From Progne subis subis (taxonomy: Eukaryota; Chordata; Aves; Passeriformes; Hirundinidae), in assembly GCA_022316685.1 (NCBI GenBank), contig JAKJHU010000026.1, positions 2,240,001 through 2,304,000 of the forward strand: DNA of 64,000 bases, read 5' to 3'. A program made the translations under genes and the position numbers. Positions 38,065 to 48,725 of this stretch are shown piece by piece. Positions within the stretch are counted from its first letter, which is position 1. Each line of letters begins with the position of its first letter. The notes beneath the pieces were generated by a model. That model saw only the letters and a program-made list of their open reading frames with translations, searched no databases and had not been told where the DNA came from.

Positions 38065-38173
38065 CTTGAACTGGAGACTGACAGTGGGTTTTCGGTGCTT
38101 GCTTCCGCATTTAAGAGTGTCCTGATTGTTGCGACTTGAAACGTGTTCAAATAGATCATAGATGAAATCAAGA
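38065..38173 (-). CDS. MYO10: MYO10 motor exon with loop 2
   Basis: 109 bp, phase 2 in and 0 out. It encodes LDFIYDLFEHVSSRNNQDTL then KCGSKHRKPTVSLQFK. The basic KCGSKHRKP stretch corresponds to actin-binding loop 2. The residue completed at the 5' junction is serine, where I recall arginine in the human protein. Acceptor is ATTTCAG, donor is GTTAGT. The following 2776-bp intron contains a 165-codon open frame on the other strand that I do not regard as a gene. Confidence 0.95.
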
Positions 38174-39609
38174 CTGAAATGGAAAAGGAAAATAGTATTT
38201 CTAAAGTGCATCTTAACAGACTATGAGATTCACCACTGTAGAATGCAAAGAAAGCACTTAGCAAGAAGCTCCTCCATCATAAACATACTTATTGATATCC
38301 TCCACCATCTTTAATAAACAATAGATTTTGCCTTTGCAGAATTTATCCAGGAGAGAAAAAACAAAGCAAAAAAACACAACAAAACAAGGGGGTTCTTTCT
38401 TCTCCACTCCAAACAAATCATTAGGGAAATGAAGTGTTAAGTCCTAGAGGCTTTACTGCATTTTACTCCACTCACTCAACCAAAACTCCAGCTGACTGCA
38501 ACCGGAATTGTACCTGAACAAAGACTAAAAAACAAGACTTCCAGCTTGGTTAGGGACGTAACACAAAACAGCCACTCATGCAAGCCTCACTTTCAGATAA
38601 CAGCTGTGCATGCTGTTTTCTACCCTATCGGTTGGGTACTCTCCTCTTAGCATTTCTACAGGAACACAGACATTTTAATTCAAGCTCCACAAAGATGTTG
38701 GTGCAAAAGCAAAACCGGGCCCAGCCAAGTTTAACTCATTTTTTCTTTTTTACCTAGATACTTCAATTGACAGATGTTATATCAGAACTGTCACATATCC
38801 AGAACAAATAACATAGAGAGGGAATTGCTTATGAACAGTTTCCCCTGCACAGAAGGGCTTAAGGGATTTACAAACAAGCAGCTCACACAGCAAGGCAGCA
38901 TGACTGGATGGGATAGGGGAGGGCAGCAGATGAGACAGCAACACCCAGGCTCAGCTCCCTCTTCTTCTGCCATTCCTCTGGGTGTCCTGGAGTCTCAACC
39001 AAACACCTACAAAAAGGGATGTGCTACCACCACAGCTCAGAGGGTACCACAATAAGGACCCTAAGACCTTACACTGCAGAATGACATGAGACATGCAGGT
39101 ACCAAAGGCATCCAAGCTCAGACTTTCAGTCAGATAAATCTTAACAGAAGTACTCCCCTTGAAGCAATTACTATATGGCAGTTTGCACTGCGGTGTTCAA
39201 CCAATTAGGGAATGCCAGAAATACAAACATGAAGTAAAAAACCATAACCATACATTCAGGCTGCCTTTGAGGCACTCTGAAACAGTCAAAAACCACGACA
39301 ACTTTCCAGCATTCTCACTCATTACAGAGCAGCAAGTCAGTCCTCTAGGAACCTCCTGGACTGAACAGCAACAACAGTACAATGCAGGTAACCCCAACTT
39401 TGTGGGGAGCGATTACAGTCAGATCTGCTTACAGGCAACTCTGATATGCTCATCTCTGTTTCATTCTACACTCATTTCAGGTCTGTCAAGGTCTGCTGCT
39501 ATGCAACATCTACTGTACTCAAACCCCAGCAGATTTAGGTGTTCAATCCTGGCAGAATTAGTTGATACAACACCCCTTAGCATCCTTAACAAAAATTGCA
39601 GAAACTTAC

Positions 39610-39692
39610 CTGCTCTCACGTAACAAATTCAGAAGATCATCTCTAAAAGTATCTCTGTTCTTCTCCAAGATCCCCCTGACATCATACTGGAC
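39610..39692 (-). CDS. MYO10: MYO10 motor exon, LEKNRDTFRDDLLNLL
   Basis: 83 bp, phase 0 in and 2 out. It encodes VQYDVRGILEKNRDTFRDDL then LNLLRES. It lies in the lower 50K domain, just before loop 2. Acceptor is CTTCTAG, donor is GTAAGT. The next intron, 1436 bp (38174-39609), holds nothing I can name. Confidence 0.96.
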
Positions 39693-39870
39693 CTAGAAGG
39701 AAACAGAGCCGTTCAAACAACAAGCCAAACAGTCAGGCACCTCTCACAAGAGCAGTGCTGTAAAAAGTGCTGAGGGAACAGAGTGCTTAAGTTAATTTTG
39801 AGCAGCCTTGGGGGAAAATTAAGCTAATGAAAGTTATGCTTGGAATAATTTCAGCAAATAAAGAAATTAC

Positions 39871-39939
39871 CTCCCCAGCGTAGTGCTTCACTCCGAAGTT
39901 GTGAACAGCAACCCTTGGTTTTACATAAAAAGGATTGTT
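39871..39939 (-). CDS. MYO10: MYO10 motor exon, FGVKHYAGE
   Basis: 69 bp, 23 codons, phase 0 to 0. It encodes NNPFYVKPRVAVHNFGVKHY then AGE. The F-x-VKHYAGE strand is a general myosin motif. Acceptor is CAATTAG, donor is GTAATT. It is followed by a 178-bp intron. Confidence 0.96.
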
Positions 39940-40694
39940 CTAATTGGAGGGGGAAAAAAAAAAAAAAAAAAAAAGAGAGAGAGAGAAAAATGTTTGGAAG
40001 GGGTTGTCACATTATCCTCTCAACCCATACCTAAACAGACCATTGTCTTCCAGTAAACTCCCTGGCAGATTACTGCTCCAATCCAAAAGCAAACAAGCAA
40101 CTCATGATAATAGGATTTGTTAGTCTGGGCTGCTTCAAATGCAGTAATAACAGATTTATAGCACATAAAAAAGGCATTATACTAAACCTGAACCCCATCT
40201 GGCAGAACCATCTATAAAAAGCACTTTGAAAGAGAAGGCTCTGTCTTAAACTGGCAGTTATGAAGATTGGTGGATATGCTTGCATCCCAGCATTGTGCAA
40301 AATAATTCCAGTTCCACAGATAAAGGTAACACTAATCTGGATAGAGGAAACGGCAAACTTTCAGTAAATGGCATCAAAGTGAATGCTTTGTTACATCAAC
40401 GGAAAATTGAAGATCTAAATAATCTGAGCTACTGCCGGTTGTCAGAGCTCTCATTAAGAGTAGAATTTGACTTGTTCATCACAATAGAAACCTTTAAGTT
40501 AACAGCAACAAGGATATGTTCTTCCAGTAACCAACTCAGCCTTGACAGCAGAGTATACAGATTGCCACGGAAGTAGGATCACATCCAAAAAAGCCTCTAG
40601 AACTATACACCCATCTGTTTGAACCATGAATTTCTACCAAAGCAAAGAGATCGTACATAATTTGCACAGCAAATATCAGCAAAATGTCACATAC

Positions 40695-40787
40695 AGCATG
40701 CTGGGCATTCAACTTCTCCAGTAAGGTGGAGTCAGTAGCTTGAGGAAAATGGCTCTCCTCATTGATGAGTGCCAGTAGTCCCAGTTT
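40695..40787 (-). CDS. MYO10: MYO10 motor exon, GLLALINEES
   Basis: 93 bp, 31 codons, phase 0 to 0. It encodes KLGLLALINEESHFPQATDS then TLLEKLNAQHA, part of the lower 50K actin-binding subdomain. Acceptor is TGTTCTAG, donor is GTATGT. The next intron is 755 bp of unremarkable sequence ending in a poly-A/GA tract near 39953-39985. Confidence 0.96.
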
Positions 40788-41901
40788 CTAGAACAGCAAG
40801 AAGAGGCAGAAGATGAATTAGCACATGGATGGACACAGCTGTTGTCCCCAGTTTGGAAAAATCACAAAGCCCTTGAAGTTGCTGTGTGCAGAGAGGCACA
40901 AAAGCACCCATATACAACAAAACCCCACTCCTGAAGGTGAACTGTAATCCTGTTTTTGTGGCAACGTTCCTTTTGAAATATAGAGCATATGATCTGTGGG
41001 CAAAATAAAGAAAAAGAAGCTACTGGAAGAATCACTTCTCCTGATGGAGGCAGTTTTTAGATGAGTACAATGACATTGCTCCAGAATATATCCCCAGCCT
41101 CCAAGATCTCCAAGGTTCAGGAGTCTGATGAGTTTGTGTAAAACAGCCTTTCAACAAGTTTCTTCCATATAATTATCTACCCAGCTGTTGAACCAATGCA
41201 AACTTTTAGCACCCACAGTGCCCAGGGGCAGAGCAAAAGATGTGCAGTTTAACTTCACCCTGCGTGAAGCACAACCTGCCTTTGCTTTACATATGTCTCT
41301 GCATAATTTCCTTTGATGTTCCCCGCTTCTGAAGCTAGAAGAGGTGGTAAACAAAGCAAGCTACCCCACAGTTAATGAATGTGTCCAGCAAGCTCCAGGT
41401 TGATACGGCCTCTCAGAAGAACACAGTTCTCCAGGTGCACGTTTTAATAAGGCACTTCCCAAGGGCTCAGAGCAGCTCCTGAAAAGCCACAGTGCCCTGA
41501 GCACAGTCATGTCCTGTCAGCTGCATCCCCTGCCCGCTGCCACTCGCTTCTGTGCTCGTCTGAGCTCCTGCAGTCACACCCTGCCACGGAGATGGGCTCA
41601 CACAGCCCGCCTGTACTGACAGCAAGAGTGAGCACAGATCAAACGATTCGTTTTAATCATCGCCAAATATTGCTTTTGTGTATAATCACACAGGGAGAAA
41701 AGTTGCTGCAAGGAAAAGAGCTCACAATATAATCCTTAACACAGCCATACATGAAAATGATCTGATTAAAAGTTTGCTATTTAAACATGCAAGATCCACC
41801 ATTCTCTTCACTTGCTCTTTGTGTTGATGAAAGTTTTAAAGACTTATTACCTCAGAACAAAAAACTAAAAATAAATTAACAGTATCAAAATTCTTTCTTA
41901 C

Positions 41902-41968
41902 CTTTTCAATAAGATCCAAGCACTCTCCATTGTCTGTCCAGTCAATATCCTCCCAAATTAGTCCTTCC
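41902..41968 (-). CDS. MYO10: MYO10 motor exon, EGLIWEDIDW
   Basis: 67 bp, phase 2 in and 0 out. It encodes EGLIWEDIDWTDNGECLDLI then EK, the relay loop and start of the lower 50K domain. Acceptor is TTCCTTAG, donor is GTAAGA. The next intron, 1114 bp (40788-41901), holds nothing I can name. Confidence 0.96.
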
Positions 41969-42187
41969 CTAAGGAAAATAAAGCGTGCCTTTTTATTGAA
42001 ATTATTTTAGTTGTAGAAATAGGAGAAGCTGGGGTATTTATCTTGCAAATTACAGCAAAATCAGCTTGCTTTTATAAAAGACACAGCTCCAGACAGAGAC
42101 TTTCAAAGGAAGCTAAGGTAGCTGCAGACTAAGACTTCAAGTGAGCATGATATCAAAATTCTTTCAAATTTCTCCCCTCTCTCTTAC

Positions 42188-42288
42188 CTGCTGTATTCCA
42201 GTTGCTCCAAGGAAAAGATGTGCTTGTTGAAATACTCCTGAAGCTTCTCATTTGCATAGTTAATGTTGAACTGCTCAAAACGGTTTAC
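42188..42288 (-). CDS. MYO10: MYO10 motor exon, relay helix
   Basis: 101 bp, phase 0 in and 2 out. It encodes [20 protein letters not shown] then [13 protein letters not shown], the relay helix that carries nucleotide-state changes to the converter. Acceptor is CTCTTTAG, donor is GTAAGA. It is followed by a 219-bp intron. Confidence 0.97.
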
Positions 42289-42467
42289 CTAAAGAGACAA
42301 GAAATTTTAAAAAATGCATACACTTCAAGAATTTTACTTTGCAAACAAAAGAATGGGTTAGGTAGTAGCATATTTAAAAGTCAAGTTCCAGAGAAGATGA
42401 CAAAAATATGTAAAGCAAGAAAGCATAAATATCAGACAATCCACTTGAATATTCTTTTGAAACCTAC

Positions 42468-42614
42468 CTCAAAGTTTTCAAATCCAAATATGTCCAAAAT
42501 TCCAATAGTCTTGAAGTCTTCCTTGCTCCTGATTCTGCTATTGATTTTCTTAATGACCCATGCAAAACACTGAGAATAAAGTGCCATAGCCATAGAATCT
42601 CTGCTGTCGATTGC
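42468..42614 (-). CDS. MYO10: MYO10 motor exon with switch II
   Basis: 147 bp, exactly 49 codons, phase 0 to 0. It encodes AIDSRDSMAMALYSQCFAWV and ends at the switch II loop. DIFGFE is at 42477-42494 and is fully conserved, which supports a catalytically competent head. Acceptor is AATGCAG, donor is GTAGGT. The next intron is only 179 bp. Confidence 0.98.
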
Positions 42615-43318
42615 CTGCATTAGAGAGGGGATACACAACATCACAACCCTATGACTGAGAACTGACCAGACTCTGTCCTAGGTGCAGCACAAAACAATGT
42701 GTAATGCAAGCAGCTTTCTACTCCTATGTAGCTTGGCAGCAATTGTATTAACACTTACAAGGCATCATGATACGAGCTTTAACAGTTAAAACAGCTGTAC
42801 ACCAATGTGGCTTTAGAACTACATTTCAGGGCTAAAGCATTCAAAAAAACTAGGAAATTATAAAATTCAGGTGTGGAGGAAGAAAAGAGAAGTGTAGGAA
42901 ACGATATCTTAATTCACCCTTTTCCAGAGGGAAATATAATGTTATGCACACCTATTTCAAATTCTCTTCTTGTGAATGATGAAAATATTTCTCCTGAAAA
43001 TTTTGCAAAAATGCACCCCTGACAAAAGTGTCCATAGTGAAAAAAATATCAGCCTACATGCTTAGAATTTGAAAAAAAATAGGAATTAATCAGGCTTCAT
43101 AAGAATAACAAGAGACAAGCTATAAGCCCTGGCCAGAATAAGAGGATGGGATCTAAAGAGATTATACCCTTCCCAAAAAAACTATGTAGTACATTTGATT
43201 ACAACTCTGATCCATGAGCTAAGCTTCTGTTCTTGAATGATCAGTGATTTCGCTGGACTTGAAGACGAAGATGTATTTCCAAGACCCTAAAAACACGTCA
43301 AAACTGAGATGCCTTTAC

Positions 43319-43437
43319 CTGTTGTATACTAAGAGGTGTAAGGATTTCTTCTCCCCTGAGTATCATTGACCTCTGAGTCAATGCTTCCGTTAGCTGTGTG
43401 GAATCCAACCCCAGTAATTCAGCAGATCTACCCAGGG
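43319..43437 (-). CDS. MYO10: MYO10 motor exon, GRSAELLGLD
   Basis: 119 bp, phase 1 in and 0 out. It encodes ALGRSAELLGLDSTQLTEAL then TQRSMILRGEEILTPLSIQQ, the 50K segment leading to the relay region. Acceptor is TTTGCCAG, donor is GTAAAG. The next intron is 704 bp, AT-rich, with nothing I can name. Confidence 0.97.
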
Positions 43438-43510
43438 CTGGCAAAGGAGAAAGACAAATACAAATATGTCCATAAATGTATAAAGTTGTGAGACCAATTT
43501 GGTTTTCTAC

Positions 43511-43540
43511 CATTATTATTATTATCATTATTATTATTAC
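43511..43540 (+). repeat. (ATT)n microsatellite
   Basis: ATT units with one ATC interruption, about 30 bp, in a MYO10 intron just upstream of the exon at 43319-43437. Confidence 0.9.
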
Positions 43541-44374
43541 CATTTACCATGCTCCTAAAATGACAGGGATTAGAGATGAAAACACAACTAGAAATTCTAG
43601 GATACTGTTTTGCTGTCCATGCAAAGGCATAAATATGTACAACTGAAGGAAATTAGCAGTAGAAATACATCACAAGTAAGTCACAAATATTTATTTTCCG
43701 CTTAATATTACATGTTAAGAAATCAAACAATCTACTGCTTGCTCTAACACATTTTTCCAGATACAAAGAGTAATTGACTCTTTGTCCACAAGAATGTGTT
43801 TCTGCTTTGCTTGGGATGATGCGGATAAACCAATGAAATTTTTCTTCCATGCATACTTTCATTTTCAGTTTTGTTATGATGTGGTATATAAAGCAGTTCC
43901 TAATGTTACTTTCTGATGCCATATTTAAACAAACATTTAAAACGCCCACCAGCTCAATCTTTAGACACACCAGCACATTCTTTCATATATGTAATTGAAA
44001 CATCAAAAGCTCTAAAAAAAAGATACTTTCAGTGGAGTTACTGGTTAGGGAATGTATTTAAACACTTGTGTTTTATCAATTTGAGAATTCTTCAAAGAAG
44101 GCTTTGGATTAAAACTAAATTCCATTACTGTTAATGGAACAGATATGTGCCCAAGGTCCTCCCATATTAAAACATAGCATTCAGAAACAGACTACTTTGC
44201 TTTATCTGTCAAACTCCATCCTCCTAAAGTAACATTTTAATCAACATTTACAGATGTTAAAAAGCAGTAAAACCATTTCATTGCTTGTCCTTGCTATGTT
44301 GAGATATAAATAACAATGAATAAGGCATTCAGAACCCCAAGAAACATTCAGATTTGGATGTACAGCTTTCTGAC

Positions 44375-44504
44375 CTGTTTTAAAGGACACTTGTGCCCCA
44401 CCAGCAGTGATGAACTCAATGTTTCCCAGATGCAAAATGCCAGCCAAAAGCCTCAGAACTTCTTGTACTTCCTCCCTGCTGAACTCCATCACTTCCATTG
44501 CAGT
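44375..44504 (-). CDS. MYO10: MYO10 motor exon, RLLAGILHLGNIEF
   Basis: 130 bp, phase 0 in and 1 out. It encodes TAMEVMEFSREEVQEVLRLL then AGILHLGNIEFITAGGAQVSFKT. AGILHLGNI is a myosin signature. Acceptor is CATTCCAG; the donor GTCAGA is weak. The following 937-bp intron includes an (ATT)n microsatellite at 43511-43540. Confidence 0.97.
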
Positions 44505-46175
44505 CTGGAATGACATGTGAGCTTCTTCAACAACATGCACACAGATTCAAAAATGGGAGGCCTTAGAAAAGCAAGTCAGTACTAAAAGAGAGCTTTGGGT
44601 TTCATCCCAAACTGAATACACTCTAAGGCATCACTGGGACATCTTGGAATATATAAGTGTCATTCTGCTTTTAAGAAATTTCATTCTCATGCTGTAATGA
44701 TGTCATAATTTGCTTTCAAATTCATCATTACAATCGTATAAATATTGGAACAACCCACTGAGTTGTGCACCAGATGCAATTATTCTAATCTGATTTATTA
44801 GCTGATTACCTCCTGCATGTTTTTACCAAAATTCACCTATTAGCCTTGTAGGTAACAAGGCATGGGGGAGCAAGCACAGCAGCATGTAAGATTTGATCAT
44901 TTTTGTGCCCAAACACACAACTTACCAATGTAGTCTGACAATTTCCAGTAAAACTGAGTAAGAAAGGTTTCAATATAGAAAGTGTTGAATTTGTGAATAA
45001 ACAATATAGCAAAATCACGGCTCAACTACATAAGTGAGGAGAAGAGCAAATAGTAAAATACTAAAAGAAACACTAAAACAAGAGGAACACATGCTTTCCT
45101 TTGACACAGAAGGGGTAATCGTACACCTCTTGAAATGATCAAACCTTCCAAATTCGGGTGTAATACGAGCCTGTCTGAGACCAGATCAGTTTTGCATCCT
45201 TGTAGTCAGACTCATCATATTATAGTCACTGCACGTGTTTGACAGATGACACATTTTATCTTTCATAAATCATCCATTACAAATGGAAAAGCCTCAGACT
45301 CATCCCACAATTCAAAGCAGGGTAGAGACAATGGCTGAAGGTTTAATTTGTAAAGCACAGCAAAAGGGCAGCAGTGCTATGAATTCATCCCCATACTCAC
45401 TGTACTGACTCTCCCTGTCTCCTACAAAAAGAAGTTTCCCTTAAGTAACATTTCCAAGACTTACACTGCAATAAAAGCAGGTAAAGGAGATGACTGTAAC
45501 AGAAAAAGACAGGTGAGGGTGAGCTGTGGGGATCTCTGCTCACCTCCTGCTCTGGGAATGCCGCCTGGCAGCCCCTGCTCCCAGCCTGTTCGTGCTGCAA
45601 GCAGCTGGCAAACATCACCTGCCCAGCTAATTTTCATGATCTGCCTACTCTTGGACAATTAGCACAAATTAAATGTCATGCTAATCAACTTCAGCATGTG
45701 ACTACAATAGAGTAGTTACCAATGTTTCCAACACTTCCTTCTGCCATACAAGATGAGGGATTTTTACACTGAAAAAATCTGCTGCATCCACTACACATTT
45801 AGTTAATCAATCTGGCAAAAAGATTAACATAGCTAAGCAAAAACAGTTAGGTGAAGGGCATAAACCCAAATGTTTTATCTGATTTTTAAAATCTAACACA
45901 CATCACCTCCGTGCTACAACACCCAATTAGCGTGGTAAGTATGGATTAATTGCTCTGAGTGTAACATTTAAAGCCATTCAGAGAGATTCCATCAGGACCC
46001 ATATTTTTAATCTGTGCCTATGTTTTCATAACTCTTCTGTAGGTTACTCCACACAAATGGATTTCCCAGCTGCAACTTAAAGAGTCACAGGCACTTCACT
46101 CCCTGTGTGCTGCACTTCAGACTCCACCCAGTAGATGCCACATGATTTGGGCAAAGCTTTCAGATTGAAAGACAG

Positions 46176-46240
46176 TGATATAGATAATACATATAGATAT
46201 ATTATAGATAGATATATCTAGATATAGATATATCTGTAAT
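46176..46240 (+). repeat. TAGATA-rich tract
   Basis: AT-rich imperfect repeats of GATATA and TAGATA, including near-palindromic ATATCTAGATATAGATAT. It lies about 70 bp left of the (TTTCA)16 array. Confidence 0.8.
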
Positions 46241-46310
46241 ATAAAACAGTGCAGGGAAAGGCAAAGGTATGTAAAAGTCCTACTGACTTCCCAACAGATA
46301 TTCTTCTCAT

Positions 46311-46390
46311 TTTCATTTCATTTCATTTCATTTCATTTCATTTCATTTCATTTCATTTCATTTCATTTCATTTCATTTCATTTCATTTCA
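46311..46390 (+). repeat. (TTTCA)16 pentanucleotide microsatellite
   Basis: Sixteen uninterrupted TTTCA units, 80 bp, in a MYO10 intron. On the MYO10 sense strand the unit is TGAAA. The perfect array suggests a young, length-variable locus. Confidence 0.98.
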
Positions 46391-46430
46391 AAATTAAATC
46401 AAACACAATTAACTAAGCAAAAGCAAGCAT
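46390..46430 (+). repeat. 41-bp dispersed duplication, copy 1
   Basis: 40 of 41 bases match 47601-47641. It directly follows the (TTTCA)16 array. The other copy lies 1.2 kb away, next to the microexon donor. Confidence 0.9.
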
Positions 46431-46674
46431 TTTGCTAAATTGTTGCTTTGAAACAACAGAGTAAAAATTAAATAGTGCAGGAAAGATAAAGGTATGCTCA
46501 AAATGACAGTGAAGCATTTCAAGAAAATATAAGTCCCTGTAAGATTAATGCCTCAATGAGAGAGCTGCACATGGAGGAAAGCACAGGAAGGCTTTTCACT
46601 GTGCTCTGTCAATGGGCCCCACACACCTGAACTTCCAGCACTTTTAAAGCAAAAGAACAAAGGAAGCAACTCAC

Positions 46675-46778
46675 AATGACTTCCTTGAAAGAATCTTTGT
46701 CACTGATTGTCTTATCTGCTATACATCCAGACTGGTTCAGGTAGTGGTAGTTCTCAGGTACAGATAAGTAAAAAGCAT
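46675..46778 (-). CDS. MYO10: MYO10 motor exon, FYLSVPENYHYLNQSG
   Basis: 104 bp, phase 1 in and 0 out. It encodes DAFYLSVPENYHYLNQSG and then CIADKTISDKDSFKEVI, the upper 50K segment. Acceptor is CTCATTAG, donor is GTGAGT. It lies between the 663-bp intron and the 2.2 kb intron that carries the (TTTCA)16 microsatellite. Confidence 0.96.
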
Positions 46779-47441
46779 CTAATGAGAGAAAACAGGGTGA
46801 GTGAAAAGAAATACCAAAACAAAAGTACTCCATATGTTACTGTGTCAGAGTTAAACAGTTCACAATTCATTTGCTTAGAAATTATGGCAATGCAGAGGAC
46901 AAGGTTTTATATTAAAATCAGATTGCGGGTTATTGTGGTGTCTTTTGTTTTATTTAGCTGCATAATAAGAGTTAACTCTACTTTTTAGCATTCTAAGACA
47001 ATAAGTTCACAGGGAGATGCTGAGACAACTTTAGGAAATTTTACACATATACAAATGTCATTTATTTTCTTCAGTGGATTTATTCTTTATGAAAAAGGAT
47101 TAGAGAGACCAGAATTATTTATCTTTGTTGCTGTGGAGCTATTTAGAATGAGCAAAAATATGTTTGAACGCAATGAGGCATGTTCGTCCCCAAGTGATTT
47201 TCCCAAGGCCACAGCAGAAGCTGGGAGGAAAACTACTGTGAGCTTAGTGATATTCTTCAGCTAAGTGGGTTCCTTTATCAAGTTGAGCTCAAATTCACAC
47301 TCACTGAATCCCAGCTGAATAAATAACCTATTTCTCAGCTTGTGTTAGTGAGTTTCTGCAGTTAAATTCTCCACTGCTGTCATCACTGCTGACTGCTAGC
47401 AGAAAACCACTACAGTTTTGTGACTTGTGTTTGCCACTCAC

Positions 47442-47526
47442 CTTTCTCTCTCTCTTCTATCCCTGCCAGCAGAGCATAGAATATATGATAATTCCTTTCC
47501 CCGGGGTTTTGTCTTACTACACGATT
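47442..47526 (-). CDS. MYO10: MYO10 motor exon NRVVRQNPGERNYHIFYALL
   Basis: 85 bp, phase 0 in and 1 out. It encodes NRVVRQNPGERNYHIFYALL followed by AGIEEREK, the conserved core-helix segment that follows YLLEK in all myosins. Acceptor is TTTGACAG, donor is GTGAGT. The following 663-bp intron (46779-47441) shows nothing I can name. Confidence 0.97.
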
Positions 47527-47600
47527 CTGTCAAAGAAAAAAATAGTTTCCACTAAAGTGATAATTTTTAAAGACAAGTTTTTTATCCACAGTTTCAGACA

Positions 47601-47641
47601 AAAATTAAATCAAACACAATTAACTAAGCAAAAGCAAACAT
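47601..47641 (+). repeat. 41-bp dispersed duplication, copy 2
   Basis: Partner of 46390-46430, with one mismatch. It occupies the 123-bp intron, starting 8 bases into that intron from the microexon donor, so it forms much of that intron. Confidence 0.9.
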
Positions 47642-47649
47642 CAACTTAC

Positions 47650-47663
47650 TTTTTCCAATAAAT
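47650..47663 (-). CDS. MYO10: MYO10 14-nt microexon (YLLEK)
   Basis: A 14-base exon flanked by acceptor CTCCAG and a consensus donor GTAAGT. With the T left by the previous exon it encodes Tyr-Leu-Leu-Glu-Lys, exactly the YLLEK that lies between GGRI-D and NRVVRQ in myosin motors. Without it the reading phase (1 to 0) and the conserved motif are both lost, so it must be included. It is too short for ordinary gene finders. The intron after it is only 123 bp. Confidence 0.93.
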
Positions 47664-47924
47664 CTGGAGCCAGCAAGAAAAGCTTCAGTCAAGGAATAAA
47701 GTAAAAATCAATTAATGCAGAAATTTTGATAATCTTCTTTTGTTTGAGACAATAGGAAGAAAATTGTGGTCTTTTCTTACAACATGCTAAGCCTGTTTCA
47801 TACAATACACCTACAAGATAAATAAATTAACAACAATGATAATATTGTAGCAGTTCTAATATCAGTGTATTGACACCTTCTCTTCCATCCCATCAAAACT
47901 GGACTAGGCAGATTATGCATTTTA

Positions 47925-47972
47925 AATGGCATCTGTTTTCCTTTGCCTAATGGCATCTGTTTTCCTTTGCCT
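47925..47972 (+). repeat. 24-bp perfect tandem duplication
   Basis: Two identical units, AATGGCATCTGTTTTCCTTT plus GCCT, at 47925-47948 and 47949-47972 in the intron before the microexon. Confidence 0.95.
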
Positions 47973-48600
47973 TATTTTTTTTTTCCTCCCCTAAACAATC
48001 TCAAGAATCAAATTTTTCCCATTGAAAACGCCGTTTATGTTTAAAAGAGCAGGTAGGATCCCCTTGGAATATTCCTCATCCTGATACCTCTGGTGCTCTG
48101 GTGGAGCTGGCTTAAAGTCTGATTTTGCCAAATGCAGGACAAATCTGAGGATTTAACCCACTCAGACTCACTTCTCTGAAAAAGCACTTGAAAGAGTAGA
48201 GCTGCTCAATTTCTGCAGTGTAAGCAGCTTATCTGTGGATACAGTAATGAGGGAAATGGCTGAAAACTCAAGTTACTCCCGAGGACTCCTAAGGATGTTG
48301 TAGCTCATTACATGGGAAATACGCAGAAGCTCACGCTAGAGGTAGCAATACAAAATGTTGCTCCTCCAAATACAGCCCATACACCTCACACTGCCTCACA
48401 CTGCCACAAAAGCACGTGTGCATGTGTGAATTTGGTGTTGCTGCTTCCTCTTCCCACCTACATCAGCTCAATTTAACTGCATACATTTCAGGACGGGGTG
48501 AAAGGACAGACAAAGGCAAGGCAGTTCTCCCTCAGTCCTCCATCAAGGAGGTACATGGGCGCTTCCCACAAACAGGGGTCAAATCACCAAAAGAGGATAC

Positions 48601-48725
48601 AATCCATAATTCTTCCTCCCTGAATGTTTCCTTTCTGACAGATGTTCAGCTGAATAAACTTCCCAAAGCGACTGGAGTTGTTGTTGTAAACAGTCTTCGC
48701 ATTGCCAAAAGCTTCCATAATTGGA
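48601..48725 (-). CDS. MYO10: MYO10 motor exon with switch I
   Basis: 125 bp, phase 2 in and 1 out, with acceptor CTTCACAG and donor GTATCC (a weak donor). It encodes [20 protein letters not shown] and then [22 protein letters not shown]. Switch [10 protein letters not shown], which closes over the gamma phosphate, lies at 48659-48685. The final T is the first base of the tyrosine completed by the microexon at 47650-47663. The 937-bp intron between them contains a perfect 24-bp tandem duplication. Confidence 0.97.

Larger units (their letters stand above)
44505..46674 (-). other. MYO10 intron, 2170 bp, with microsatellites
   Basis: Contains an AT-rich TAGATA-type tract (about 46176-46240) and (TTTCA)16 (46311-46390), followed directly by one copy of a 41-bp dispersed duplication. 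The rest is unremarkable. Confidence 0.8.

Noticed and set aside
3914..47972. Short tandem duplications as a CRISPR-like array
   Set aside because: Each has only two adjacent units without spacers, and the host is a vertebrate genome.
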